Positions 10,093-19,002 of a stretch of DNA of 64,000 nucleotides are shown piece after piece. Position numbers and translations under genes: made by a program. Source of the DNA: Teredinibacter franksiae (GTDB lineage: Bacteria; Pseudomonadota; Gammaproteobacteria; Pseudomonadales; Cellvibrionaceae). Position 1 is the first letter of the stretch; each line of letters begins with the position of its first letter. Where the stretch lies: positions 62,001 to 126,000 of the forward strand of contig NZ_JACJUV010000008.1 in the NCBI RefSeq assembly GCF_014218805.1, read 5' to 3'. The notes under the pieces are model-generated. The model saw only the letters and a program-made list of their open reading frames with translations, did not search any database and had not been told where the DNA came from.

Positions 10093-10668
10093 ATGGACAA
10101 GCTACCCAGTCGCACATTTAAGCTGGCTCTTACCAGTATGTTTAGCCTACTCCTGTTTGCCTGCTCATCAAACACCGTTGTAGAAAGTGACCTAGGCATT
10201 AAGGGCGCTCCAGACTGGGTAAATGAAGGCAAGCAGGCCTTCAAAGACGGCAAAAATCGCTTTTTTAGAGGAATAGGTTCTGCGCCATCGATGAATGACG
10301 CATCACTACAGAAAAACACCGCAGACAATCGCGCCCGAGCAGAACTCGCACAAATTTTTAGCTCCTATATGGACGTAGTCGCCAGTGACTACAGTGCTGC
10401 CGTAGCCAGCAGTGATGATATTGTTAATGAACAAGCTGTTTCACGTAATATAAAAAACATTACCAAACTCAACCTCACTGGCGCAGAGATTATCGCTCAC
10501 TGGCAAGATAAAAAATCGGGTGTTATATACAGCCTCGCAGAAATCGATATGAATAAGTTCAAAACGGTCGCTACCGCTGCAGAAAATATGGACCCAAAGC
10601 TTAAACAATTCATTGAAAACAAAGCAGACAATATATTTGATGCGATGAATGAAGGGACGCAACAATGA
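10093..10668 (+). CDS. LPP20-family lipoprotein (first copy)
   Basis: A 191-residue outer-membrane lipoprotein. The signal ends in the lipobox LFAC (Cys24). The mature part begins with the LPP20 hallmark: APDWVNEG, then FFRGIGSAPSMNDASLQ, then the conserved stretch NRARAELAQIFSSYMDVVASDYSA. The ATG at 10093 has AAAGGA 7 bases upstream. The stop overlaps the start of the next gene (ATGA), indicating translational coupling to the LpoB-like gene. LPP20-like proteins are known as envelope lipoproteins without a settled biochemical role. A longer paralogue is three genes downstream. Confidence 0.85.
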   Translation: MDKLPSRTFKLALTSMFSLLLFACSSNTVVESDLGIKGAPDWVNEGKQAFKDGKNRFFRGIGSAPSMNDASLQKNTADNRARAELAQIFSSYMDVVASDYSAAVASSDDIVNEQAVSRNIKNITKLNLTGAEIIAHWQDKKSGVIYSLAEIDMNKFKTVATAAENMDPKLKQFIENKADNIFDAMNEGTQQ

Positions 10669-11273
10669 AGCGGACTTTTTCCTTTATATGCTTAGCTTTT
10701 CTTACAGTTTTATTAGGCGCCTGTGGCAATCAAGCCGTAAAAGTCGAACGCATAGGCGTGGACGAAGTAAACGACTTGAGCGGCAAATGGAACGACACCG
10801 ACTCAAAGTTGGTCTCCAATGAAATGGTAGACGACATGCTCTCCAGACCTTGGCTCGAAACGCATGTTCTTCAAACAAACAAAATGCCTAACATAATTGT
10901 TGGCGGCATTCGCAACCTTAGCCATGAACATGTAAATGTAACTACGTTTGTTAACGACATCGAACGGGAAATCATTAATTCGGGAAGCGCAAGCTTTGTC
11001 GCTAATAGCGGCGAACGCGGCCAAATTAGAGATGAGCGCTTCGACCAAGATTTGAATGCCTCTGAAGAATCGCGAAAAGCTATGGGTCAAGAGTTGGGCG
11101 CTGACTATATGATGATAGGCAGCATCAATACCATTATTGACGCTGCAGGAAAAACTCAAATCACTTACTATCAAATTGACTTAAAGCTTGTGAGCCTTAC
11201 TGACAACCGTACAGTATGGATAGGCCAGAAAAAAATTAAGAAATTAATTACCGGCCGTTCTGTTCGTTACTAA
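10665..11273 (+). CDS. lpoB: LpoB-like penicillin-binding protein activator lipoprotein
   Basis: Predicted outer-membrane lipoprotein (signal, lipobox LGAC, Cys20) whose family reaches through the periplasm to activate a class A penicillin-binding protein (PBP1B in E. coli). The LpoB fold is recognisable from residue about 65: IIVGGIRNLSHEHVNVTTF, FVNDIEREIINSG, QELGADYMMIGSI and the final strands ITYYQIDLKLVSLTDNRTVW. Length 202 is typical. It overlaps the LPP20 gene by 4 bases, so the two are made together. The symbol is by family; which synthase it binds cannot be told from sequence. Confidence 0.87.
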   Translation: MKRTFSFICLAFLTVLLGACGNQAVKVERIGVDEVNDLSGKWNDTDSKLVSNEMVDDMLSRPWLETHVLQTNKMPNIIVGGIRNLSHEHVNVTTFVNDIEREIINSGSASFVANSGERGQIRDERFDQDLNASEESRKAMGQELGADYMMIGSINTIIDAAGKTQITYYQIDLKLVSLTDNRTVWIGQKKIKKLITGRSVRY

Positions 11274-11287
11274 CAATCGCTCTTAAA

Positions 11288-11313
11288 TGCTGCTTGTTGG
11301 CGAACAAGCAGCA
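11288..11313. other. Perfect 11-bp hairpin between LpoB-like and COG3014-like genes
   Basis: TGCTGCTTGTT, loop GGCG, AACAAGCAGCA. No T-run follows on either strand, so it is more likely a processing or stabilising element than a terminator. It separates the two halves of the lipoprotein cluster. Confidence 0.6.
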
Positions 11314-11342
11314 ACACCTCTCCACCTAATACTCTTACAAAA

Positions 11343-12650
11343 ATGAACTATGAGGCCATGTCGAAAAACGCAATGCCGCTACGCATTAGACTTTTTCCGG
11401 TAGCCATTCTATGCTTTGCCGTATTCATTAGCGCCTGCGCTCAAACACAACATCAAACGCATCAACTAGTGGAATCACAACTTCGCGCCAACAACACAGA
11501 GGCCGCACTACAAATTTTAGATGGCCAAAGTAATTCCACAAAAACAACCGCCTTGCATTCTTTAAACAAAGCCATGGTACTACGACAAATGGAACGTTAC
11601 GAAGAAAGTATTGCCGAATTTGAAAAAGCAAAGAATCAAGTTGGACGGTTAAGCCCAACAAGTATCTCTGAAAGCTTAATGGCCTATACGCTAACGGAGC
11701 AATTCAGTATCTACAAGCCCACCATCTACGAACACTTATTCGTGAATAGCTTTCAAATAATGAATTTTTTGGCGCTAGACCAACTAGACTCCGCCCGCGT
11801 GGAAGCGCTGCAAATTGATCTAGCCTTAACTCGATTAACGAAGGAAGGGCATTTTAAAGAAGCAGCATTTGCCAGGTACATAACCGGATTAGTTTTCGAG
11901 GCTAATTTAGAGCTAGACAATGCACTAATTGCTTACCAAAGCGCGTACAGAAACTACGAAAGTGCACTACTCCCAATCCCCGATGATCTACAGCAGCGAA
12001 TCCAATATCTTATACCATCCCCAGGGCTTGAGCTGGATACCCCTCGCGCCGACAAAGAAAGACCACTACCATTACTACCGCAGGGCCAACTCCTTATTCT
12101 TTCCCATATAGATTTCGCCCCCATCAAAACATCCTATGACACCACGCTAGTGGACCCAGAAACAGGCCATATTTATCGCGTTTCACTACCCAAACACTTA
12201 ACCCGAGACCTTGACGGCATTCATTTTGAATTCACTCTTAACCAACGTTCTTTTCACGGCCAGCAAATCGCCGATATTGAATCTATAGCAATGGACGACC
12301 TCAACAGAAAAATGCCTCGTTTGAAAGCTCGTGCACTATCTCGCAACATCAGTAAATATGCACTTGCTGAAGAAGCAAACCAAGAGCATGAAATACTTGG
12401 CCAGATGGTCAACTTTCTTGGTGCAATGCTAGAACAATCGGACAATCGACACTGGCTTACGCTTCCAAACAAAATCCACATTGCCAGGCAGCCGCTAGAC
12501 CAAGGCGCCTACTCACTCGAAATTAAAGTATTGGACCGATACAACAATATAATTGAACGCAGAAATATAGAAAATATTGAGATAACCGCCAATCAATTCA
12601 CTTTTGTAAATTTTACGTGGCAGCGTATGCCTGAGCACAGCATCCACTAG
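11343..12650 (+). CDS. COG3014-like lipoprotein with TPR-type helices
   Basis: A 435-residue predicted outer-membrane lipoprotein. The signal ends in ISAC (Cys31 from the ATG at 11343). The true start may be the ATG at 11358 or 11373, which would give a shorter n-region. Helical repeats cover about residues 45-220 (LRANNTEAALQIL, MERYEESIAEFEKAKN, DNALIAYQSAYRNYESALLP). A C-terminal beta-rich domain follows with ALAEEANQEHEILGQMVNF and NRHWLTLPNKIHIAR. The helix-then-strand layout and the LpoB/LPP20 neighbours match the COG3014 family, often found with these genes. No molecular function is known to me. It is followed 11 bases later by the second LPP20 gene. Confidence 0.78.
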   Translation: MNYEAMSKNAMPLRIRLFPVAILCFAVFISACAQTQHQTHQLVESQLRANNTEAALQILDGQSNSTKTTALHSLNKAMVLRQMERYEESIAEFEKAKNQVGRLSPTSISESLMAYTLTEQFSIYKPTIYEHLFVNSFQIMNFLALDQLDSARVEALQIDLALTRLTKEGHFKEAAFARYITGLVFEANLELDNALIAYQSAYRNYESALLPIPDDLQQRIQYLIPSPGLELDTPRADKERPLPLLPQGQLLILSHIDFAPIKTSYDTTLVDPETGHIYRVSLPKHLTRDLDGIHFEFTLNQRSFHGQQIADIESIAMDDLNRKMPRLKARALSRNISKYALAEEANQEHEILGQMVNFLGAMLEQSDNRHWLTLPNKIHIARQPLDQGAYSLEIKVLDRYNNIIERRNIENIEITANQFTFVNFTWQRMPEHSIH

Positions 12651-12661
12651 AGAATGACAAC

Positions 12662-13681
12662 ATGAAAAAAAACCTGATAATCACCGCATTACTGATTTTA
12701 TTCGTAAGTGCCTGCGCGCACGAAGGTTCAAAAACGCATAATGCACAGCCAGAATGGGTTATGTCCGAAAGCCAACAATACCCGCGCTCACAATTTTTAA
12801 CTGGCGTTGGCGAAGCTGACACAATGGAAGACGCTAGAACTCGCGCCAGAGCAGAATTAGCTAAAATATTTAGTGTCAACATACAGTCGACTTCCAGCGA
12901 CATTACGGCCTACGAACAAAGCCGTGTAGCAGGCATATCATATACCACTGACTCTTTGGCTGTTTCACGGGATATACGAAGCTCCACGGAACAACGTCTT
13001 GAAGGCGTTAAAGTCCCCGAATTATGGAAAAACCCATTAGAGCAGCGTTACTACGCGCTGGCTATTTTACCTAGACAAACCACCACCCTGAATTTGCGCA
13101 CCGATATAACTCTACTAGACGTAGCCACCAGCACACTCATAACGCGTACTCAACAGTCAAAATCGCTTATAGAAAAAATTCGTTTATCCAACGAAACCAT
13201 TCCTTTACAACAAAAGCGTCGGGTACTAAACAAGCAATTACAGGTCGTGTCATTAACAGGCCAATCGGTTCCCTCGCAATGGCCTGTCGAAAAGCTCCAA
13301 CTCGATCATGCTGCACTTATCGCAAGAATAACAATTACCGTAAAGGCATCTGGCTTAAACAATGAAAAACTACAAACGAGCGTAGAAGACGCGTTGGCGA
13401 GCCAGGGCTTTACCGTAATACCCGAAGGCGCCTACCAATTAAACGTTAACTTAGACTCAACAGCCTTACCGCCCCAAGGGCAATGGTATTATGAAAAAGC
13501 CAACCTCAGCATATCGCTAGTTGGTGATAACAAAAAAAGCCTAGGCGGTCATGCATGGGATTTTAAAGTATCGTCCTCAGACCCCACCCTCACCGAATTA
13601 CGCGTACTTGAGCAAGCAAAGAAGCGGTTACAAACAGAGCTACAAAACGTACTGTTTAACATGTTGGGGAGTAACTCTTAA
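12662..13681 (+). CDS. LPP20-family lipoprotein (second, long copy)
   Basis: A 339-residue lipoprotein: signal with lipobox VSAC (Cys19), then QPEWVMSESQQYPRSQFLTGVGEADTMEDA and ARAELAKIFSVNIQSTSSDI, the same block order as in the shorter LPP20 protein at 10093-10668. A C-terminal domain of about 170 residues, absent from the short copy, contains LQTSVEDALASQGFTVIPEGAYQLNV. This resembles the amino-acid pattern of periplasmic LpoA/LpoB-type alpha/beta folds, but I cannot name it. It ends the plus-strand cluster and converges on the long minus-strand operon. Confidence 0.83.
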   Translation: MKKNLIITALLILFVSACAHEGSKTHNAQPEWVMSESQQYPRSQFLTGVGEADTMEDARTRARAELAKIFSVNIQSTSSDITAYEQSRVAGISYTTDSLAVSRDIRSSTEQRLEGVKVPELWKNPLEQRYYALAILPRQTTTLNLRTDITLLDVATSTLITRTQQSKSLIEKIRLSNETIPLQQKRRVLNKQLQVVSLTGQSVPSQWPVEKLQLDHAALIARITITVKASGLNNEKLQTSVEDALASQGFTVIPEGAYQLNVNLDSTALPPQGQWYYEKANLSISLVGDNKKSLGGHAWDFKVSSSDPTLTELRVLEQAKKRLQTELQNVLFNMLGSNS

Positions 13682-13910
13682 GAATAGTCTTTTGAACACC
13701 TCTATTAATGCGCTTGGCGCTTAACCGCAGTAAGCGTCAGTCCGTCAAATCCGATAAAGGTTGATATGAAAATCAAATGCGGATGCGGCTAGAAAAGCGA
13801 ATCTTTTATCAATTCACCTCAAAGAACCGCAACTGCACAATTTAAGCGCTAGCCGAATGTTCAGAGAGGTTACAAAAAAGACACGCTTCACAGCGTTATG
13901 AATACTAAAA

Positions 13911-13939
13911 CGGCCACGAGAAAACGTTCTATGTGGCCG
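13911..13939 (-). terminator. Probable terminator of the twelve-gene minus operon
   Basis: CGGCCAC / GTGGCCG stem (7 bp) extended by an inner AGAA/TTCT pairing, followed on the minus strand by TTTTAG, 28 bases after the last minus-strand gene. The rest of 13682-13910 shows only a short inverted repeat (CGCTTA / TAAGCG) and no gene. Confidence 0.6.
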
Positions 13940-13967
13940 ATGAACACCTCATTTTCGGAGTGGTAGA

Positions 13968-16298
13968 TTAGGGCTGCGTACTATTCGAATGGTAAATCAA
14001 TTTCACTCGGACAAAGTAAGGCGCATCGTAACCCCAATCATTGTCTGCTACATTTGTCGATTTATTAAGAATATCCGCAACTGTCAAATAAAAGGCATCG
14101 GCGGCTGTTTCGTGGTTGACCCACATAGGCCCGGTGGCATCTGCCGCAGGAGTAATTAAATCTACGGCTGTAACTGTAGCATTTACATCGCCATTGCTGG
14201 CGAAAAGCCCGTCGTCGCCCTGCCAATCTTCGAGTGTACCGTTGTTACTGCTATCCCGGTATAGGCCCCACGCATATTCAACTATCGACCCCGGCGCTGG
14301 AGAGTACAATTCAACTTGAATTTCACTGTACCATGTTTCGGCTATTCCACCTGCCGCAATGTAATTTTTCGCAATATCAAGCTGGTACCAGTCCCGATCG
14401 GAGTAGTAGTCAATAAAACCTGACTGCCATGGAAATGTTACTTCTATGATGTCTGTCTCAGGGTTAGTAATTAAACTGCTCGATAGATCACTTGCCAATG
14501 AAAAAGCAGTAGCATTGTAACTAAAGTCCCTGCTCTCGTTAGCATCAACGATGAGTTTCAGCACATTTCGGTTTACTGTTAATGCACTCTGTTCGCTAGA
14601 TTCATCGTAAAAGCTTGCATTCGATACGCGCGCATCGCCTGTCGCAGGTGCCTGTGTTGTGATAGGCACAATATTCGAGCGTACTGAATAACTGTTGTCA
14701 ATATCAGATTCATCAGATTGCATGTCGACTATTTTAACGAAATAATCGGAGTTAGTGTTGCCAGGAGATTGCGGAACAAAATAGCTGGATTTAAAAGATA
14801 CGGGATATTCAGCACTTTCCCAGCCGGTAAAGGCATCAAGAATATCATCGGCCCTAAAAATAGTAATGTTGTATTCCAACGGTGTTACGCTTTCTGATTC
14901 GATAAACACCTCGAGTACACGATCCTGGCTGTGGTCCGCAGCTACGGTAATTTTATACCAGTCCACATCACCAACATAAGACAATTTCGCCTGGGTTTCA
15001 GTACTACCGCTTTCATCCAACTCAATAGCGGTATTAATAGTATTGTTGCCCCCACCCATTTCTGCATCGTCTGACACATCAACTGAGTCTACAGTTACTT
15101 CGTAACGCATTCCAATTTCGTTAGCTACATTACATACCTGATTATCAATGGCGCTTACGCTAATAAAGTGTTCGCCGATTGTTTCAACTTTTATTTCGGC
15201 TTTTCGCGCGTTTGTCTCGGTAGAATATTCTTTGGAAAATAGAACAATATCACTGGAGTCCTTTATCTCAAGCAGGAACCAAGAGTTACATCCGTTACTT
15301 TCGCTAGGATCGAAGGTTACTTGTAGAACCTGTATTGATGTAGGTGCTGGACCCGACTGTATACTACTCCAATCTTGATCGTCAGCGTAATCCAGCGAAC
15401 CACTTATGACATAGTGACCGTCACCGGTGATGGTAGCGGCTGTTTCTTGGGTGTCGTTAGTGGACACTTCGGAAGTAGTAACACTAGTCAAACAAGTAGT
15501 ATAGGGTGAGGATGTATCAAAACTGTCCTTCCCTTGATCGCTCACCAGAACGTAGTAGCTTCCCGCTGGCAAGCTTTCAACCATTCTGTAATTGCTATCA
15601 ACGGTTTTTGTTATGCTTCTAATTAATTCTCCATCACTGGCAAATAAACTTACCTTTAGATCAACTGAAGTGCCCCCGGCAAATGCCGTAAACTCAGTCG
15701 CTATATCGTAAACACCGCTATCCAAAAGGGTAAACTGCATAACGTCGGTATCACCCACGGTACCAATACTATCGGTATGGCAGCGGCTGTCTAGCAACAC
15801 ATCAACGGCCGTATCAAAAGTACCGTTGTTGTCTTCAGGTGCGGCTACATCGTAAGAAATAGTGTAAATTTCTGTTGCCGAGTAGTCATTGTCATCTAGA
15901 TCACGGATCGAAATAGCTAATTTTTGAGGCTGGGTAATATTGACATTTATGTTTATGGTGGAGCTAGAAGCGCTTTCCTCCGGAAAGTGATCGGCAGCGA
16001 TTCGAAAGCGATTACCGTTGGTATCTTCTTCGTAAATTGTTGCTAGTATGTCGACGTCGTAGCGCATTGTATTGTTATTAACTTTTAAAGCGACAATACC
16101 CGGCTCATTGATATTGATAGTGTACCAATCAACATCGGCGACAGTATCTATTTTACCGTCAAGGCTAGTTTTTTGCTCCAATAGTCGAGTACTGTTTTCA
16201 ACATCTCCACCCGAGTCGCCTTTTCCTGATCCACCGCATCCGGCTAATACAAGTATCGTAAAGAGAGATACACTTAGTTGTGGTATTGAATTTTTCAT
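13968..16298 (-). CDS. Large lipoprotein with PPC-like beta-sandwich repeats
   Basis: A 776-residue predicted lipoprotein. The signal ends in the lipobox LAGC (Cys20 from the ATG at 16298), then a Gly/Ser linker and at least four modules resembling bacterial pre-peptidase C-terminal (PPC) domains. Each has a DxDWYxI-type strand: DVDWYTINI, DTDVMQFTL, DQDWSSIQ, DVDWYKITV, DRDWYQLDI. These typically bind carbohydrate or mediate surface contacts. The ATG at 16298 is preferred (GGTGA 5 bases upstream) over TTG/GTG codons 3-4 codons earlier. It lies 12 bases after the VWA lipoprotein stop and is the last gene of the operon. No protease domain is present, so it is not itself a peptidase. Confidence 0.75.
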   Translation of the reverse strand: MKNSIPQLSVSLFTILVLAGCGGSGKGDSGGDVENSTRLLEQKTSLDGKIDTVADVDWYTININEPGIVALKVNNNTMRYDVDILATIYEEDTNGNRFRIAADHFPEESASSSTININVNITQPQKLAISIRDLDDNDYSATEIYTISYDVAAPEDNNGTFDTAVDVLLDSRCHTDSIGTVGDTDVMQFTLLDSGVYDIATEFTAFAGGTSVDLKVSLFASDGELIRSITKTVDSNYRMVESLPAGSYYVLVSDQGKDSFDTSSPYTTCLTSVTTSEVSTNDTQETAATITGDGHYVISGSLDYADDQDWSSIQSGPAPTSIQVLQVTFDPSESNGCNSWFLLEIKDSSDIVLFSKEYSTETNARKAEIKVETIGEHFISVSAIDNQVCNVANEIGMRYEVTVDSVDVSDDAEMGGGNNTINTAIELDESGSTETQAKLSYVGDVDWYKITVAADHSQDRVLEVFIESESVTPLEYNITIFRADDILDAFTGWESAEYPVSFKSSYFVPQSPGNTNSDYFVKIVDMQSDESDIDNSYSVRSNIVPITTQAPATGDARVSNASFYDESSEQSALTVNRNVLKLIVDANESRDFSYNATAFSLASDLSSSLITNPETDIIEVTFPWQSGFIDYYSDRDWYQLDIAKNYIAAGGIAETWYSEIQVELYSPAPGSIVEYAWGLYRDSSNNGTLEDWQGDDGLFASNGDVNATVTAVDLITPAADATGPMWVNHETAADAFYLTVADILNKSTNVADNDWGYDAPYFVRVKLIYHSNSTQP

Positions 16299-16310
16299 AA
16301 GATTCACCAA

Positions 16311-17921
16311 TTATGGAACTAGTTCAAAATTGTCTGGTGTAATTTCGATTACTTTATCGCTATCACGGATATTCACGGTCACGGTTGCACGCCGAAACAA
16401 AGGTGTTGTATCGGGTTGGTCACTCGGGACCTGAGCTACGTACAGCTGTATGACATTGTCCCCAGGCAGCTGATCGGTCATATCGCTACGATAACCAGGG
16501 TCTAGTAAGTGGATATTGGAAATGGTAAATTCGAATTCACGTACAAAAGATTCAGAATCTGTTCCTTGATTCATTTGCACTAATCCTGTATCAACTATTT
16601 CGTACTGATAGGAGTAGCGTTCGCGAACAATAGGGTCCGCTGACTTTACATTGGTGTGGTGATGAACTTCTAGCCAATCAACGCTACCGTCAAAATCGGT
16701 ATCGTCAGTATCTTGTACTTCAATAGGGCTAGTGCCCGCTAGGTGTTCAATATAATCGGGAATACCATCGTAATCGGTGTCAGCAATTTTTCTTTTTGTA
16801 CCCTGTATATATTCTTCACAATCAGTCAAACCGTCGGTGTCAGTATCGGGCCATGTGTCTTCCGCACCCAAATCACAGGGGCTATCAAAAACCAATGGAT
16901 CGCGTTCGTTACCCGGTGAACTCACTAACTTCTCGAAGTAATCACTCATGCCATCGTTATCGGTGTCGTGGTTACCGGGGTCAGAACCGTAGAGTAACTC
17001 CTCTTCGTCGGATAGGCCGTCGCCATCGGTATCGACCATTAAGCTATCAACACCTGGTATAACATTGTAATTGTAAGCAACAATATACTTAACGATGTAT
17101 TCAACCGTTAACCGTAGGTCAACAATATTGAAGTCGATAGAGTCGGCATTTTCAAAATGTTGATATTGGCCCTGCCCTGCATCGGCCATCGCTTCTAGTA
17201 TTTGTCCAGCCTGGGCAAGATCATCGTCGTCCAGTGCTGGATCTTCTAGCAAAAAGGTGTGGAAGTTAAATGAACCCACGCCCCAATTTTCGACCATATC
17301 GACAATATCTTCTACGCTATCAGTTATTTTTTTCTCGGAGTCTATTCCGGTACCAGAATCTGGCTGACCATCGCTAAGAAATATTACGATATATTTAGTA
17401 CGAGACAAATTATCCTGATTTTCTGTATCGGTAATATCCCGCTGAATATCAGCGTATATAGTACTGAGTGTTCCCAAATAGTTAGTCGTCGTGTCATTTG
17501 CATTGAAGCTAAGAATATCGTTGAGTTCGTCTGGGTCTTTGGTGTAGTCGTTTTGGCCATCGCCATTTTGGGTAACGGCGGTAACGGCAGAATTCCAAAT
17601 CATCACCTCAAACGAAACATCGTCGAACTCGCTGTTGTAACGATTAATGAATTCTCTGGCCGCGTCTAGTCGTAGACCGTGAGGGTCTGCCCCGGCCCCA
17701 CTGCCGTCGGGCATAACAAACCCCATACTGGCAGACGCATCAATCGCAAATAGCACTTTTACCGGAAAGCCAATCTCGTCTGGATTTTCGGTACGAAAAG
17801 AACCTTTTAATACGGCTATGCTACTTTCGGTAGTACGTTCCAGTGGTGCGTGATCTTTACACCCCACAAGCACCGCAACCAAGCATCCAAGTAGTAAAAT
17901 AATTGTGGAAACCCGCTTCAT
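16311..17921 (-). CDS. VWA-domain lipoprotein with thrombospondin type-3 repeats
   Basis: A 536-residue lipoprotein. Signal and lipobox LVGC (about Cys21), then a von Willebrand factor A domain with a MIDAS motif: DASAS in VLFAIDASASMGF, a Thr-rich segment TTTNYLGT, and FLSDGQPDSG. After it come calcium-binding type-3 repeats (DTDGDGLSDEEE, DTDNDGMSDYFE, DTDTDGLTDCEE, DTDYDGIPDYIE, DTDFDGSVDWLE). A C-terminal beta domain ends the protein. The ATG at 17921 is chosen because GGGAGGA stands 7 bases upstream and the signal begins there. VWA-MIDAS proteins bind protein ligands through a divalent metal, suggesting an adhesive or scaffold role outside the outer membrane. Confidence 0.82.
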   Translation of the reverse strand: MKRVSTIILLLGCLVAVLVGCKDHAPLERTTESSIAVLKGSFRTENPDEIGFPVKVLFAIDASASMGFVMPDGSGAGADPHGLRLDAAREFINRYNSEFDDVSFEVMIWNSAVTAVTQNGDGQNDYTKDPDELNDILSFNANDTTTNYLGTLSTIYADIQRDITDTENQDNLSRTKYIVIFLSDGQPDSGTGIDSEKKITDSVEDIVDMVENWGVGSFNFHTFLLEDPALDDDDLAQAGQILEAMADAGQGQYQHFENADSIDFNIVDLRLTVEYIVKYIVAYNYNVIPGVDSLMVDTDGDGLSDEEELLYGSDPGNHDTDNDGMSDYFEKLVSSPGNERDPLVFDSPCDLGAEDTWPDTDTDGLTDCEEYIQGTKRKIADTDYDGIPDYIEHLAGTSPIEVQDTDDTDFDGSVDWLEVHHHTNVKSADPIVRERYSYQYEIVDTGLVQMNQGTDSESFVREFEFTISNIHLLDPGYRSDMTDQLPGDNVIQLYVAQVPSDQPDTTPLFRRATVTVNIRDSDKVIEITPDNFELVP

Positions 17922-18016
17922 ACGAATATCCTCCCGGAATCTGTTGTGTCGTTTAACTGATATAGGCACAAAAAATACGGCACTAAATTCAGCTATATAG
18001 TCAATGATAATTTTCA

Positions 18017-18898
18017 CTAAACTGAACAAATATCGCCGCGACCATCACCATCACTATCAACCTGATCGGCATTCGCCGTTGATGGGCAATTATCACAAAC
18101 ATTACCAATACCATCTTCATCTGAATCCAAGTTTTGATCCGAGCGAGCGTTGGGGCACAAATCTACATTAATATTGAATCCATCATTGTCGTAGTCGTTA
18201 TCGCAGGCATCTCCCTGCACGTCGCCTACCAGATAGAAATCCGCATTGGCTTGGCCTGTATTGGCTACAGCAGGACAATTGTCGATAGCATCCGGAATAG
18301 TGTCGCCATCATCGTCGTCATCACATAAATCGCCCATGCCGTCTTCATCTCGATCGGTTTGATCGCTATTGGCAATGTACGCACAATTATCTCTTTGCCC
18401 GAGTAGCTCAACTTCATCGCCATCGATATCGTTATCGCAAACGTCTCCAATACCATCGTTATCTATGTCTTCTTGATAATAATTGGCGAGCGAAGGGCAG
18501 TTATCGCAGGCATCGCCGTGTCGATCACCGTCGGAATTATCCTGGTCGAAGTTTGCATCGTGCGTGCAGTTATCTTGTGGGTCATTCCAGCCGTCATCGT
18601 CGAAATCGTCATCGGCTTGCTGGATTGGTCCGACCGTAAGTGCAACCAAAACCAGCGCTCCGCCACCTCCTCCACCCACGCCACCAGTAGGAGGAGCACC
18701 ACAATCCGCTCCACACTCCAATATGCGACCGTCTTCATCACGAAAAAATACGTTCCCGTTTTGATCGACGTAGCGTACCCAAAGAACTCCACTATCATCG
18801 AGGTAGCCTTCGTCGGTATAAACGCCCGCGAGAGCCGAAAGAGATAGCATGACTAATGCAAATCCAACCAATAATGTTGACAAGATAAGGGTTTTCAC
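18017..18898 (-). CDS. Secreted thrombospondin type-3 repeat protein
   Basis: A 293-residue exported acidic protein. The signal peptide ends in LSALAG with no lipobox Cys. A short beta domain (LWVRYVDQNGNVFFRDEDGRILECG) and a Gly-rich hinge (GGVGGGGGG) follow, then about seven Asp/Cys-rich repeats of the pattern DNCPxxANxxQxDxDxDGxGDxCD. This is the calcium-wrapped type-3 stalk, probably rigid and calcium-dependent. The start is the GTG at 18898, which has GGAGG 5 bases upstream and begins the signal sequence; an ATG at 18955 lacks this. It partners the VWA protein, which has the same repeat type. Confidence 0.78.
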   Translation of the reverse strand: MKTLILSTLLVGFALVMLSLSALAGVYTDEGYLDDSGVLWVRYVDQNGNVFFRDEDGRILECGADCGAPPTGGVGGGGGGALVLVALTVGPIQQADDDFDDDGWNDPQDNCTHDANFDQDNSDGDRHGDACDNCPSLANYYQEDIDNDGIGDVCDNDIDGDEVELLGQRDNCAYIANSDQTDRDEDGMGDLCDDDDDGDTIPDAIDNCPAVANTGQANADFYLVGDVQGDACDNDYDNDGFNINVDLCPNARSDQNLDSDEDGIGNVCDNCPSTANADQVDSDGDGRGDICSV

Positions 18899-19002
18899 GT
18901 GAACCTCCACAACCGAAGAAAAATAGTTTTGCGCAGCACCAAATACACCGCACAAAGGCTTAATCTATTTCTAGTGCAATAGATGTTTATAGACTTCACT
19001 GG

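Noticed and set aside
13968..16298. Secreted protease because of PPC-like domains
   Set aside because: No catalytic peptidase domain or active-site motif is present; only the beta-sandwich accessory modules are seen.
18473..18847. Overlapping plus-strand frames opposite the type-3-repeat gene
   Set aside because: Composition of Ile/Val/Ser runs comes from reading Asp-rich codons backwards; no ribosome site or family resemblance.
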